Position numbers and translations under genes: made by a program
The notes under the pieces: model-generated
Database searches by the model: none
What the model saw: only the letters and a program-made list of their open reading frames with translations
What the model was told of the DNA's origin: nothing
Shown: in pieces, positions 51,539 through 62,846 of the stretch
Layout of the letters: the number at the start of each line of letters is the position of its first letter
Numbering within the stretch: the stretch's first letter is position 1
NCBI GenBank assembly: GCA_963556255.1
Contig: OY744607.1
Coordinates: 5,797,319-5,861,318 of the forward strand
Length of the DNA: 64,000 nucleotides
Direction: 5' to 3'
From: Allolobophora icterica
Lineage: Eukaryota > Annelida > Clitellata > Crassiclitellata > Lumbricidae

Positions 51539-52075
51539 GCCGTAAAAATTTCCGGAGGTTTTCCAATTTCGGGGGTGGTTCCATTGGACATGGTCGCAGA
51601 GTACGGCAGGGCATATTTTAACTGTTTAACTAGTGGGACAAATGTCCCAGTAGTCTTAGGATTTGTCCAAGTAGTCAGAGCGATTTGTCCCAGGCAATGT
51701 ATGTATAAAGTACAACTAGTGGGACAAATGTTGCAAGAATTTAAAGATTTGTCCCAGTAGTATAATGAGAAAGGTATGACATTATTGTTGAATGACCCCT
51801 TGTTATTGGTTGGGAGATCAGAGAAAAGGTCATGAACTCTTTTTTCGGAGATGAATTTTGAATTTTTTTGGCCGACTTTCTCCGACCCACCTCTGAGAGA
51901 CGAGTTCCAAAGAAAGATCATGAACTAGACCCATGGCTGATTTTGTCCCAGTAGTCAAAATACCTTAAAATATGCACTGGAGTACGGGATCAGTTTTGAA
52001 AAGTTGTTTTTGTATTTTGCAATTTATTGGGGGCGGGGGTTGAACTTGTAAAACCGCCCACTAAATACGCCCATG
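51539..52075. mobile_element. 537-bp hAT MITE with GTGGGACAAATGT repeats
   Basis: Left end CAGAGGCGTAGCC, right end AATACGCCCATG; TGCAGAAC (51531-51538) and TACAGAAC (52076-52083) match 7 of 8. The interior repeats ACTAGTGGGACAAATGTC and TTTGTCCCAGTAGTC are inverted relative to one another. Confidence 0.75.
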
Positions 52076-52409
52076 TACAGAACGCAACCAATATGAATCT
52101 TTGGATAGGGCCTATCAATTAAGATTACCTCGATTTGGATAGGCAGGGCAATGCGCGATCCGATTTTGCGGGAAGGGATAAAATACGACGACGATTTTCA
52201 CCCGTATCTTAAACCAAGATGCCACTTGGGTGAAAGAGGCAGAAGTCCTCAAACAATCGCAGATTTTCTTATGCTTTAGCCTATATAATATAGGCTAGGC
52301 CTACCATTTGAAATTCATACCACTGTCCGGTTCAAGGCCAACGTACTGTGTATAACGTATACAAAGCTATGTCAAGTGCAAAAAGGCAAACACACACGCA
52401 CATACACAC

Positions 52410-52411
52410 TA

Positions 52412-52443
<32 letters not shown>

Positions 52444-52506
52444 ATATATATATATATATTTCCAAACATTTCCAAAGGACTTCAATAAAGATGGCTCCTC
52501 CATCGA

Positions 52507-52550
<44 letters not shown>
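52410..52550. repeat. (AAAT)n and two (AT)n tracts
   Basis: (AAAT)n at about 52412-52441, then (AT)n at about 52442-52460 and 52512-52550. Confidence 0.9.
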
Positions 52551-52552
<2 letters not shown>

Positions 52553-52875
52553 AAATATGTCCACTCACACAGGCCTATATATGCATTCGCCTACATGGCC
52601 ATGATTGTAAACGCAACTGTATATATGTTAAATGTTATAGCGCCGTAGTTAGCCGCGTCAGGGAGACGAGTTTCTTTTACCGGTGCTATATCAAAACATT
52701 TCCACAGGAACGAGGTTGTTTGATCGATTTCGGTGCCAGGTCAAATCCAGAGGATCAAAACCGAGGGCGTAAACATTAACATACTCATGCTGTAGGCTAT
52801 ATAGTGCATAGGCCTTTTGCAAAATATAGGCCTATACGATTGTAAACGATGTGAATATACATAAAGGCCTACACA

Positions 52876-53065
52876 CAGAGGGGCGCTACACCAGGGCGAG
52901 CCAGGGCAAATGCCCTGGTAAAAAAGCCTTTGCCCTGGTCGTTGCCCTGCCAGAATCTTTGCCCTGGCCAGTATTTTTCGGGGCATAAATCGCCCCTTGC
53001 ACTGGTTACTTGTATGACTGCCCTGGTTATGCCCTGGTTACAAAAAACGCCTGGCGCCGCCACTG
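52876..53065. mobile_element. 190-bp hAT MITE full of GCCCTGG repeats
   Basis: Ends CAGAGGGGCGCTAC and GGCGCCGCCACTG with the exact duplication CCTACACA (52868-52875 and 53066-53073). The interior repeats TTGCCCTGG about nine times in both orientations. Confidence 0.92.
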
Positions 53066-53589
53066 CCTACACACTATGGCGATTTAACGGATTTTGTAAT
53101 CTATTAGTCATATATGATGCTGATTTGTAATCTATAGTGGGCCTGCTTGTAAGTAATCAAAGTGTCTCACTAAACAGTCTACGTGCAAAGTCCTGTATAG
53201 GCCTACCGATAAAACCACAATCGCCAACAGTGGCCTTTTCTCTTTGATTACTGCTTTCTACGCATGTAAATTAATAGGCCTAATAGGCTGTTCAGCAAAG
53301 GCCTGCACTTGATACGGCAGATGTACTTGATCTAGATAACATTAACTTTCTTTAGTCAGACTTTCATACCTGTAGACACGTCAATTTCAATTTTCGGAAT
53401 TATTCATTGAGCTTCTTCAACTTTCTTGAGGGATCGCTTGTTGTGGAAGACTTGATTGGGAATTTCAAACTACGTCGATGAGAAATGGGGAATTCTTACT
53501 TACGTCGCTAGTGAGGAACGTTCGGATTTTACTCGGCTTTCTTCCTTTTCCTAGGCAGTTATCGTCTGTCACGAGCCACTTTGACAAAC

Positions 53590-53665
53590 TGAAACACAGC
53601 GCTTGTTAATAAGCTAAGCAGCGCTCGCGAATAAGCTATACGCAGCGCTTGTCAATAAACCATTA
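53590..53665. repeat. Three tandem CAGCGCTYGYBAATAARCT units
   Basis: Three units of about 25 bases resembling the CAGTGCTCGTGAATAAGCTGG part of the GATTAC-tailed LINE, just upstream of the Shisa-like gene and possibly in its 5' leader. Confidence 0.55.
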
Positions 53666-53929
53666 CGAAAAGATCACTAGGACTGTCTCGTAAAATAGCG
53701 TTCTTGAATTTGTTAATCTGAAACTTGGTGGAAACGATGGCGCGGCAGGAAGAGATCTCCAGGTCAATTGTTCAAGTTTAGAGCACGTTTAAATAATAAA
53801 TTCTTGAATTTTCGAACCTGAGAAACTGAGGTTTGAAGCCGTGTGAGACAGGTAGAGATTTGTAACTTTGTCGTTTAACCTGAAAGATTAAAAAACCGTG
53901 TTACGACGCTTGGAAAAGACTGAAATACA

Positions 53930-55713
53930 ATGGCATTTACAAGATGTGCGTTCGTTCTACCTCTCGTCCTAATGTCGCTGGTTGGCTACAGTCTCGAACA
54001 ATGTGAGTGCAGGATAAAGAGAAATAAAATTAATTGCAAATCAAATTAATCGCAAATCAAATTAATTTGCAGTTTGTAATAGGTTTTGCATTGGCTTACA
54101 GTTAAGGGAAAATGTTTCATTAAACCACAGTATAGGGCCTAAATAATTACACAGTAAGACGACTCCCGGCCTCTGCAGCAGTCAGAATGTGTGACCAAAA
54201 AATATCTTGAAAGAGAACGTTTCCATGCCGATACACCGGAAACAATCACATCAAATATTTTTTAAACGTTACAACAACATTGAGGACTACACGCCGATAT
54301 ATCGGAATCCATCAAATAAAATATTTTTTAAACGTTTAAACAACATCGAGAACTTCATTAGAATTGACAATATTATTTTTAACGTTAATTTCAGCTTCAA
54401 TCTATAATTCAGGAGCTCAGATTCAAGATGGCGTCGCAATCACGTGACCACAAAAACTAGTCAACAGCCAGCAATGAGAGTCGACGTACTGTGTAATTAT
54501 TTGTACTGTGATTAAACTTTTGGTTTGTAGGTCTATACCCAGAAATCCAATTCATTGCAATGTGATAGGGGCCTGCGTAGAAAAACAATACGATGCAATA
54601 TAGGAGTATCGACCGCGTTCTAATGATTGCATGTATTCATATTGACATTTTATTTACATTAATTGTTTTTTCGATGGATGTACACCAAAGTGTACATGCA
54701 TGACCAACAGCAACATACGGATGTGAGGCTTGGACGTTAAAGAAAGAAGAAGAGAAACGCATCCAAGCATTCGAGAACAAGTGCGTCAGAAAGTTGCTAA
54801 GAATTCCCTGGACAAAAAGGATGACCACCGAACAAATATACAAGCTGAACCACGTCCAAACCCGCAAGCTAAGGTACTTTGGACACATCATGCGGCAGCC
54901 GAAGGACAACATCGAAGGCAGCCTGTAGAAGGGATTCGCAACCGCGGCAGACCAAGAATATCCTGGATTGACAACATTATGAAATGGATTGGACTATCTG
55001 GAACCAGACTAATGGCTGCAGTACGAGATAGGAAATGCTGGACAATGTTGACCCATTCATGTAGCCTACCATCGCAAAGCGACGACTGCGACATGACATG
55101 ACATGACACCAAAGTGCGGCCTGGCAGCTGGTTTGATAAAGAATTTACTTACTTGCCTATTTTATATTACAATGACAAAATGCGATACAATACGATACAA
55201 TGCAATGAAAGGCAACACAACACAAAACAATACAATGCAAAACAATAAAATACTAATACAATGCGATTGTTTTCTAATTCTTTAGTAACGGCATACCCTC
55301 ACTATACCTACTGTCCCTCGTACTGCAATACACAGGGAGACTGGCAGAGTGGACCTACGTGTCCTGAATACTGTTGCGGCAACGCCACGTACCGATACTG
55401 TTGCGGAGACTACTTTCTGGACGTCACCAACAAGTACTCAGACGTCAGTTCCTGTTCCTGTCCGAATACCGACTGCTATTCCACTCCGGTGTAAGAAGTG
55501 TCTTGTCTTTCACCGCCGTGTTGAGGGTTCGAAACCTACGGGGTGTAAATGGTCGAGCCACGTGACTCAAAAGAAAAATTGTCTTGCTGGACTGATGCTG
55601 TCTTGTATGTATGTATGTATGTATGTATGTATGTATGTATCTATGTATGTATGTATGTATGTTCGCATGTATGTATGTATGTATGTATGTATGTATGTAT
55701 GTATGTATGTATG

Positions 55714-55744
<31 letters not shown>

Positions 55745-55829
55745 GTAAGTATGTATGTATGTATGTATGTATGTATGTATGTATGTATGTATTTAAGTAA
55801 GTAAGTAAGTATGTATGTATGTATGTATG

Positions 55830-55860
<31 letters not shown>

Positions 55861-55893
55861 GTATGTATGTATGTATGTATGTAAGTATGTATG

Positions 55894-55924
<31 letters not shown>

Positions 55925-58900
55925 GTATGTATGTATGTATGTATGTATGTATGTATGTATGTATGTATGTATATATGTATGTACGTATGCATACATGTAT
56001 GCATGTATGTGTGTATGTATGTCTGTAGGTATGTAGTTATGTATGACTTTTATGTATGCATGCATATATACATGTATGTATATGCCTGTCTGTATGTATG
56101 TGTGAGGTTACCTTACCTTACTTTTAGGTACCTTACCTTAGCCAATGAGGCTACCTTACTTAATGAGGTTACGTTACTTTACCTTCCGGTACTTTACCTT
56201 ACCCGGTGAGGTTGCCTTACCTAATGAGGTTGCCTTTCCTTCCTTGTATGTAGTACTTTCCGGTACTTTACCTTACCCGATGAGGTTACCTTACCTAATG
56301 AGGTTGCCTTTCCTTTCTTGTATGTAGTACTTTCTGGTACTTTACCTTACCCGATGAGGTTACCTTACCTAATGAGGTTGCCTTTCCTTTCTTGTATGTA
56401 GTACTTTCCGGTACTTTACCTTACCCGATGAGGTTACATTACCTAATGAGGTTGCCTTTCCTTTCTTGTATGTAGTACTTTCCGGTACTTTACCTTACCC
56501 GATGAGGTTGCCTTACCTAATGAGGTTGCCTTTCCTTCCTTGTATGTAGTACTTTCCGGTACTTTACCTTACCCGATGAGGTTACCTTACCTAATGAGGT
56601 TGCCTTTCCTTTCTTGTATGTAGTACTTTCCGGTACCTTACCTTACCCGATGAGGTTGCCTTACCTAATGAGGTTGCCTTTCCTTCCTTGTATGTAGTAC
56701 TTTCCGGTACTTTACCTTACCCGATGAGGTTGCCTTACCTAATGAGGTTGCCTTTCCTTCCTTGTATGTAGTACTTTCCGGTACTTTACCTTACCCGATG
56801 AGGTTGCCTTACCTAATGAGGTTGCCTTTCCTTCCTTGTATGTAGTACTTTCCGGTACTTTACCTTACCCGATGAGGTTACCTTACCTAATGAGGTTGCC
56901 TTTCCTTTCTTGTATGTAGTACTTTCTGGTACTTTACCTTACCCGATGAGGTTACCTTACCTAATGAGGTTGCCTTTCCTTTCTTGTATGTAGTACTTTC
57001 CGGTACTTTACCTTACCCGATGAGGTTACATTACCTAATGAGGTTGCCTTTCCTTTCTTGTATGTAGTACTTTCCGGTACTTTACCTTACCCGATGAGGT
57101 TGCCTTACCTAATGAGGTTGCCTTTCCTTCCTTGTATGTAGTACTTTCCGGTACTTTACCTTACCCGATGAGGTTACCTTACCTAATGAGGTTGCCTTTC
57201 CTTTCTTGTATGTAGTACTTTCCGGTACCTTACCTTACCCGATGAGGTTGCCTTACCTAATGAGGTTGCCTTTCCTTCCTTGTATGTAGTACTTTCCGGT
57301 ACTTTACCTTACCCGATGAGGTTGCCTTACCTAATGAGGTTGCCTTTCCTTCCTTGTATGTAGTACTTTCCGGTACTTTACCTTACCCGATGAGGTTACC
57401 TTACCTAATGAGGTTGCCTTTCCTTTCTTGTATGTAGTACTTTCCGGTACCTTACCTTACCTAATGAGGTTACCTTAATTTGCCTTTCCGTGCCTGCATA
57501 ATATAAGTGTGCAACTTCTATAGCGCCAGTGTCTAATGCTTGATTACACGAACATTGTGTCCAATTCATCAGTTGCTGCATAGAATCTTTATCACACAAA
57601 TGTGGGTATCTAGCGCAATCTGAAACAACGATTTCTTATCTTCATCTTTCAGATCTTCATCTATCAGATTTTGATATTTCATATCTCCATATTTCAGATC
57701 TTCACCTTTCAGATTTTGATATTTCATATCTTCGTCTTTCGATCAGATCTCCATCTTTCAGATTTTGGTCTTTCATATCTTTATATCTGAGATCTTCACC
57801 TTTGATATTTCATATCTTCAGATTTCAGATCTTCACCTTTCAGATTTTGATATTTCTTATCTTCGTCTTTCGATCAGATCTTCATCTTTCAGATTTTGGT
57901 CTTTCATATCTTTATCTTTGAGATCTTCATCTTTCAGATCTTCGTCTTTCAGGTTTTAATATTTCATATCTTCATCTTGCAGATCTTCATCTTTCAGATC
58001 TTTATTTTTCAGATTTTGATCTTTCAGATCTTCAACTTTCTGATCTTCATCTTTCAGATTTTCATCTTTCAGGTCTTCATCTTTCAGATTTTGATCTTTC
58101 ATATCTGAGTCTTTCAGATCTTCATCTTTCGTATTTTGCGTTATCTTCCTTAATTCCCTGCCTAAATTAATAGGCCCTATATTTTGATTCGGAAATCAGT
58201 TTCCTATCATGTAGGCCCCATCATTTGATTCGTGCATAGATGGACCTTACACGGAGTGGTACCCTGTCAAACGGGCAACGCTGGTGAAGGATCTCACCCG
58301 ATCAACTCATTGAAAGATGAGCAGTGTCGAGAGGCCATATAGGTCGCTATAGAAAAACGCGTACATTTACATATTATTTACATTTTAGATGGGAGTATTT
58401 TCTCTATTTCTTTGCACCGCTTGCCTTCTTCCTGATTATCGCCGTCTGCTGCTGTCAGTGCTGGCATCAGACAATCTGCAAAAAATGTTGCAAAAAGACA
58501 ACAGCCAACGCAACAACAGACAACAGAATCGGTACGGTATGCAACATCTCACAAATGGCGCAGAATTTGACGAAGATCTTGTGGCTGGCACCTTAAAGCA
58601 ATTGCAAAATTCCATTAAAGCTCCGAGTTTAAAAACATCTTAACTTAACGACAGTTGAGAAACTTAATCATAGTGCAGTGTTAACATAGTTCTGGGAATT
58701 TCTTTTATTCTGGTTCTTACTTAATTAAGATATGATCGTTTTAGTCGAAGTTCTGATTTTAAAATTACACGATTTTGTCCATTTTCTCTTTATCGTTCTC
58801 GCGTTTATTTCGTTCAGCAACATCTTATTTTCGTTTTTATCTGGTTTTAGTTTAGAATTTCTTTTTTTATTCTCCTATCAGTTCTTGTGAATAGTTGATT

Positions 58901-59787
58901 ATCTTCGTTTCCTTTGTTTTTGAACATCCTAATAAATCAAGGGCGAAAGTGCAATGTATATATATATATATAGAAAAAGAGGAATGTGTTTTAAAGGTGT
59001 GCAGTCATAGGCGTAATTTGTGGGGGTACGAGGGGTACCCGTACCCCCCCCCACTTTTTGGACTGGGGGGTACTGTACCCCCACTTTTTAAACAATGTCA
59101 ATCAATATTTTTGTTATTGTGCCTTCCCAGAGAATGCAGTCTCCTCCAAAGTGCGAAAGTACTTAGATGAACATGTAACCCGAGAGCCAAAATTAATGAG
59201 AATACTGACAGGGAATATGCTCAAAATGGCCACCATGCGAAAAGCGAAAGTGGAGAAGAAATTGGTACCCCCCACTTTTTAGACCAAAGTATCGGTACCC
59301 CCAACTTTTTAGACTAAAGTTACGCCCCTGTGTGCAGTGCTGTGCACTACAGCTCGCAGTTATAGTTAAAGTTTATAGTTAATATCTAGTGTTAACGACA
59401 TCTTACGGCTGCCGTGGCTATTCAAGTCGACCTGATTTTTACTTCAGCTGATAATAAAGGATCGTTGCTGATATTTCAGCCGCCGCTTCCTCCTTAGATT
59501 CGATAACTACGTTTCCAGATTCAGTGGCGCGTAACGCAAACCTGCATTTCGACCCAGACTTCAATTATGACATGCAGCCTCCGAGCTACGAGACCGTGAC
59601 GCGGGATCTTCCAAAGTACGAGGACCTTGTCAACGAAGCCAGCGGCTACAATGGACCTTTCGAAAGCGCAGAGGATCTATATGCGCCACCTGGTGAATAT
59701 GAAGTCGTTACCGCGCCACCTAGCGAATGTTTGAACAACGACGCTCTTCCACCGTCATACACTCCCGCAACGCACGAAGAGGCCTAA
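53930..59787 (+). CDS. Shisa-like single-pass membrane protein, four exons
   Basis: Exons 53930-54002, 55286-55490, 58389-58531 and 59480-59787 (phases 1, 2, 1) give 242 aa. A signal peptide (MAFTRCAFVLPLVLMSLVGYS) leads into a Cys/Tyr-rich extracellular domain (about 27-90) with CPSYC, CPEYCCGNATYRYCCG and later Cys pairs. A membrane helix (about 96-114) follows, then a CCCQCWHQTICKKCCKK stop-transfer stretch and a cytosolic tail with two PPSY motifs (174-177, 231-234). This layout is that of the Shisa/WBP1/VOPP1/CYYR1 superfamily, adaptor proteins that retain or traffic receptors and recruit WW-domain ubiquitin ligases through PPxY. I cannot assign a subfamily. The start has a good context (ACAATGGCA). 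A LINE, a (GTAT)n tract and a minisatellite occupy introns 1 and 2; a MITE lies in intron 3. Confidence 0.9.
54693..55105 (+). mobile_element. 5'-truncated LINE 3' end in Shisa-like intron 1
   Basis: Reads YGCEAWTLKKEEEKRIQAF, KLRYFGHIMRQPKDNIEGSL and, after a frameshift, GRPRISWID, the closing part of a non-LTR reverse transcriptase. It ends in an (ACATG)n tail and is flanked by the exact 11-base duplication ACACCAAAGTG (54682-54692 and 55106-55116). Confidence 0.93.
55286..55490 (+). CDS. Shisa-like exon 2: Cys-rich extracellular domain
   Basis: From TTCTTTAG to CCGGT/GTAAGA. It holds 11 cysteines including the CC pairs typical of the Shisa fold and eleven tyrosines. The in-frame TAA inside the donor explains why a raw reading frame seems to end at TPV. 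Confidence 0.9.
55602..56095. repeat. (GTAT)n tract with GTAA variants
   Basis: About 490 bases in Shisa-like intron 2. Periodic AAGT variants (for example 55741-55752, 55794-55809) show local duplications. Frames on both strands are artefacts. Confidence 0.96.
56131..57478. repeat. 74-bp minisatellite with an eight-unit higher-order repeat
   Basis: Seventeen or so units of exactly 74 bases (unit starts GATGAGG at 56279, 56353, 56427 and so on to 57389; one diverged unit at 56205), each containing TACCTAATGAGGTTGCC and GTAGTACTTTCCGGTAC. Variant marks repeat in the same order every eight units (592 bases): see findings. Confidence 0.96.
57636..58137. repeat. Degenerate CAGATCTTCATCTTT repeat
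   Basis: About 500 bases of imperfect units of 15-18 bases (CAGATCTTCATCTTT, CAGATTTTGATATTT) in Shisa-like intron 2, ending 250 bases before exon 3. Confidence 0.9.
59006..59330. mobile_element. 325-bp hAT-like MITE in Shisa-like intron 3
   Basis: Ends CATAGGCGTAATTTGTGG and TAAAGTTACGCCCCTG, exact duplication TGTGCAGT (58998-59005 and 59331-59338), interior GGGGTACGAGGGGTACCC. Confidence 0.94.
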
Positions 59788-60085
59788 CCCTCGCAAAGCC
59801 AGCTAGTCGTAAGCCTACTAATAGGCACAATTAAAGTATATAGGCTGAACAAATTTCTAATTGGTAGGCCAAATAACTGCAGGTACTGTTACACAATAAC
59901 AATATAAATAATACTAATGCAAAGAGCTAATTAGAAGCAATATTAAAGACTAATTAAACATTGTTGTAAATACTACAATGGCTCTGTTGGCCTGAATCGT
60001 AATTGCATTTTTATATAGCTCCTGTTTAAAACAAAAACTCGGTTGTGTTTCCGATCTTACAACAAAAGACCCGGATCAAATAGGA
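59788..60085. other. Downstream of the Shisa-like gene, nothing recognised
   Basis: Probably 3' untranslated sequence and intergenic DNA. An ATTAAA at 59830-59835 may serve as its polyadenylation signal. Confidence 0.35.
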
Positions 60086-60093
60086 CTTGACAC

Positions 60094-60671
60094 CAAGGTG
60101 CGACCGTACGTACTGTACGTACGTTATTTTTTTCCATAACGTACGTACAGTACGCGTACGTTATTATGCCGTACGTTACCTACGTTCACATCAATTCATG
60201 ACGAAAATAAATACATAACATTATGCCCAACAAAAGTCAATAATAGTTGGTGATTGACGGTCGTAACCAATTTTAACCATTACATCAGTCATCTGTGGCT
60301 GTTCAATGATCTCTACTTTCAAACGTTTAAAATCCAAATTGGTAATATTCTGTCTAATGTGAAGAATATTAAGATTTTACGGCACACTTTATAGGATGGT
60401 CATTTTATTGGTAATACTAAATTTCCGTACCGTTCGTAAATAAATATGCCTGCGTACGGAGAGACTAATAGGCCTACTGTAGAGTTAAACTGATCATTTT
60501 GACGTACGCGTAACGTATAAGACCATAGCTATATTGAGGTTCTTTGTGAATGACCAGATAAATTTGTGGCATTTTTACCGTACGCGTACGGTACGCGTAC
60601 GTTATTTTTTTCGATAACGTACGTACAGTACGCGTACGTTATTCCGGGAGGTAACGTACGGTCGCACTATG
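60094..60671. mobile_element. 578-bp hAT-type element with CGTACG palindrome arrays at both ends
   Basis: Ends CAAGGTGCGACCGTACGT and ACGTACGGTCGCACTATG, exact duplication CTTGACAC (60086-60093 and 60672-60679). Each end region holds a run of CGTACG-containing palindromes, including two near-identical copies of ACGTACGTACAGTACGCGTACGTTATT-like sequence. The middle is AT-rich and non-coding. Confidence 0.93.
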
Positions 60672-60699
60672 CTTGACACATCATACATACAGAAACTCC

Positions 60700-60895
60700 A
60701 CATACATGCACACATATACACAGGCCTACATAGAAGTACATACACATTACTGTATACATATCTACATGAATACGTGCATGTAACTACACACATACATATA
60801 TATATACAATACATACCCACATGTATACATACATGCATTTGTACATATATACATATAGGCCTATGCATATGTACATACACGCATTATATATAATT
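60700..60895. repeat. ATAC/ACAT-rich low-complexity sequence
   Basis: Irregular CATACA/ACATAT repeats; short frames on both strands are artefacts. Confidence 0.75.
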
Positions 60896-60922
60896 AGGCC
60901 CTATATCCATAATATACATACA

Positions 60923-61110
60923 CTAGTGTATTTTCCCGTCATAAATATGACGTTGGTTAAAATGCTCTGAACGCCGTCGTCAAGACGACCGTCGTCAAGA
61001 CGACAGTATAGTGACGTCACAAACGGTTTCACAATAGAACAGAAAGGCTTTGTGACGCAGCGTTATACCAGGACAAATTTGCATATAAGGAAACTATATG
61101 TATAGATGAA
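60923..61110. repeat. Dispersed hairpin repeat, copy 2
   Basis: CTAGTGTATTTTCCCGTC, the twice-repeated CGTCGTCAAGACGAC, the hairpin CACAAACGG...CCTTTGTG, and GGACAAATTTGCATATAAGG. Internally shorter than copy 3. Confidence 0.8.
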
Positions 61111-61556
61111 TGCATGCAAAAACACATATATACATATATTCATATACATACGGTATATATAGATATGTTAATATCATCTACACACCTATACGTAGGTTAT
61201 CCAACGAAGATTAGGTGGAATTATTTAGGATGCATCTGGTTATTGATCTTCTAAACAGCAGTGTATTGCTATACTTAAAATAATTGTGGATTACTATCAT
61301 TGGACTGTCACTACATAAATTTCTGTCTCTACTAGTGAAAAACTATTGAATAACCGCCTAATTGTATGCATTTACTTGGGACTCTAATAATTATAGGGAT
61401 TTAGGTCCTTTCAGATGCCCCAATTGACCCCATCCGAGCAGTCATAGTGTAAGATGATTTATGTATAACTTGTACTGTAAATGGTCTCATGATAGACCAA
61501 TAAACTGGGTTATGGTTATGACTATATACATGTACGTTTACACATGTACGTATATA

Positions 61557-61919
61557 TAGACCTTCCCGTGCAGGTCTGCACATCGGGCGACGCATCTCCT
61601 CCACTCCCCTCTGTCCACTGCCAGCCTCTCCGCCTCCTCCCATGTCAGCTCCAGATATCTTATAAGTCGTTTCTCGGCCTTCCTCTTTTCCTTTTCCCTC
61701 CAGCGTCCCAGTTCATCACCTGCTTCGCTCTCCTGCCGTCGTCCATGCGGAAGACATGCCCTATCCATCTCAATCTTATTCTGATTATGTTTTCCAGGGT
61801 CTCCTGTCCTGTCCTTTCTCTTATGGTCTTGTTGGTTACTTTGTCCCGCTATGATACGTGAAGAATTCCTCTTAACCATCTGTGATGTGCTGCCTGCAGT
61901 CTCCTCCTGTCCACCACCG
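61557..61919 (-). mobile_element. LINE 3' fragment, minus strand
   Basis: Minus-strand frames read RLRWIGHVFRMDDGRRAKQV, GKRKRGRPRNDL and, after a frameshift, RGEWRRCVARCADLHGK, the familiar non-LTR closing motifs. TGTACGTATATA on both sides (61545-61556 and 61920-61931) looks like a 12-base duplication, though the AT-rich context weakens it. Confidence 0.85.
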
Positions 61920-61996
61920 TGTACGTATATACATATACATATATACATATGTATACATACGCATGTATATATACATAGTGAACTATTATATTCAAA

Positions 61997-62190
61997 CTAG
62001 TGTATTTCCCCGTCATGATTATGACGACAGTGTATATCGTTGGTCGTTGATCGCCGTCGTCAAGACAGCCGTCGTCAAGACGACAGTACTGACGTCACAA
62101 ACGGTTTCACAATAGAACAGAAGCCGTTTGTGACGTAGCGTCCTACGACGGACAAATTTGCATATAAGGAAACTATATGTATAGATGAAA
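61997..62190. repeat. Dispersed hairpin repeat, copy 3 (most complete)
   Basis: Contains two CGTCGTCAAGAC direct repeats and a perfect 13-bp stem, ACGTCACAAACGG (62092-62104) and CCGTTTGTGACGT (62124-62136), around a 19-base loop. It shares the closing GGAAACTATATGTATAGATG with copy 2. Confidence 0.85.
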
Positions 62191-62479
62191 GCCTCTAACT
62201 CTAAGCCCCGTCTAAAACAATATAGCCTATCTCTATAGCCGTTGTTCTTCATCAAAAATTAATTTTGAATAAAATTCGCACTGAGAGTTAATTAATTGCT
62301 CTAAATGATCTGCTCACACGCCATCCATATGACCCCAGAAATCCGAACAAAATTCAAGGCGGCTTCAATGCCCAGTACCTTGATCAAAGTAATTAGTCAC
62401 GTCTCTTAATTATTGGTTCCCTTACCGCGTGATCAGGATTAAAATTGGCGATGTCATGTCACCTTTATAGACCAAGGAT

Positions 62480-62765
62480 CCACATAAAGGTCGCCCATAG
62501 CAACTCCCGCCTTCGCATAAACAACGTCATGCTGTATTAACGTCTGCCTTCTTTTAAAACAACGGTTTCCCATAGCAACTATACCGCCTTCGTTGAAAAC
62601 ATTGGCTTTCCATTCCAAATCCCGCTTTGATACGATAGCAACGGCTCTCCATAGCAACTTTCTTCTTCGTTTAAAACGCAGATTCCCATGGCAACTCCTG
62701 TCTTCGTTTAAAACGCAGATTCCCATGGCAACTCCTGTTTTCGTTTTAAAGCAACTTCACTACAT
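62480..62765. promoter_or_regulatory. Degenerate 37-bp minisatellite carrying five X-box-like cores
   Basis: CCATAGCAAC at 62495, 62570 and 62649 and CCATGGCAAC at 62686 and 62723 each follow a pyrimidine/T-rich half and are spaced 75, 79, 37 and 37 bases. The unit also holds CCTTCGTTTAAAACGCA. The core fits one half of the RFX X-box (GTNRCC...RGYAAC). It lies 80-350 bases upstream of the short ORF at 62847. Confidence 0.5.
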
Positions 62766-62846
62766 CTCCAAACTCAAGACAATTGCGTTCTAAAGCAACA
62801 CTTCCAGCCTCTGCCACGAAAAATTGACGTTCCCAAGCTGTTCAAA

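Noticed and set aside
56131..57478. CRISPR-like array
   Set aside because: Repeats are contiguous without unique spacers and the window is animal DNA; this is a minisatellite.
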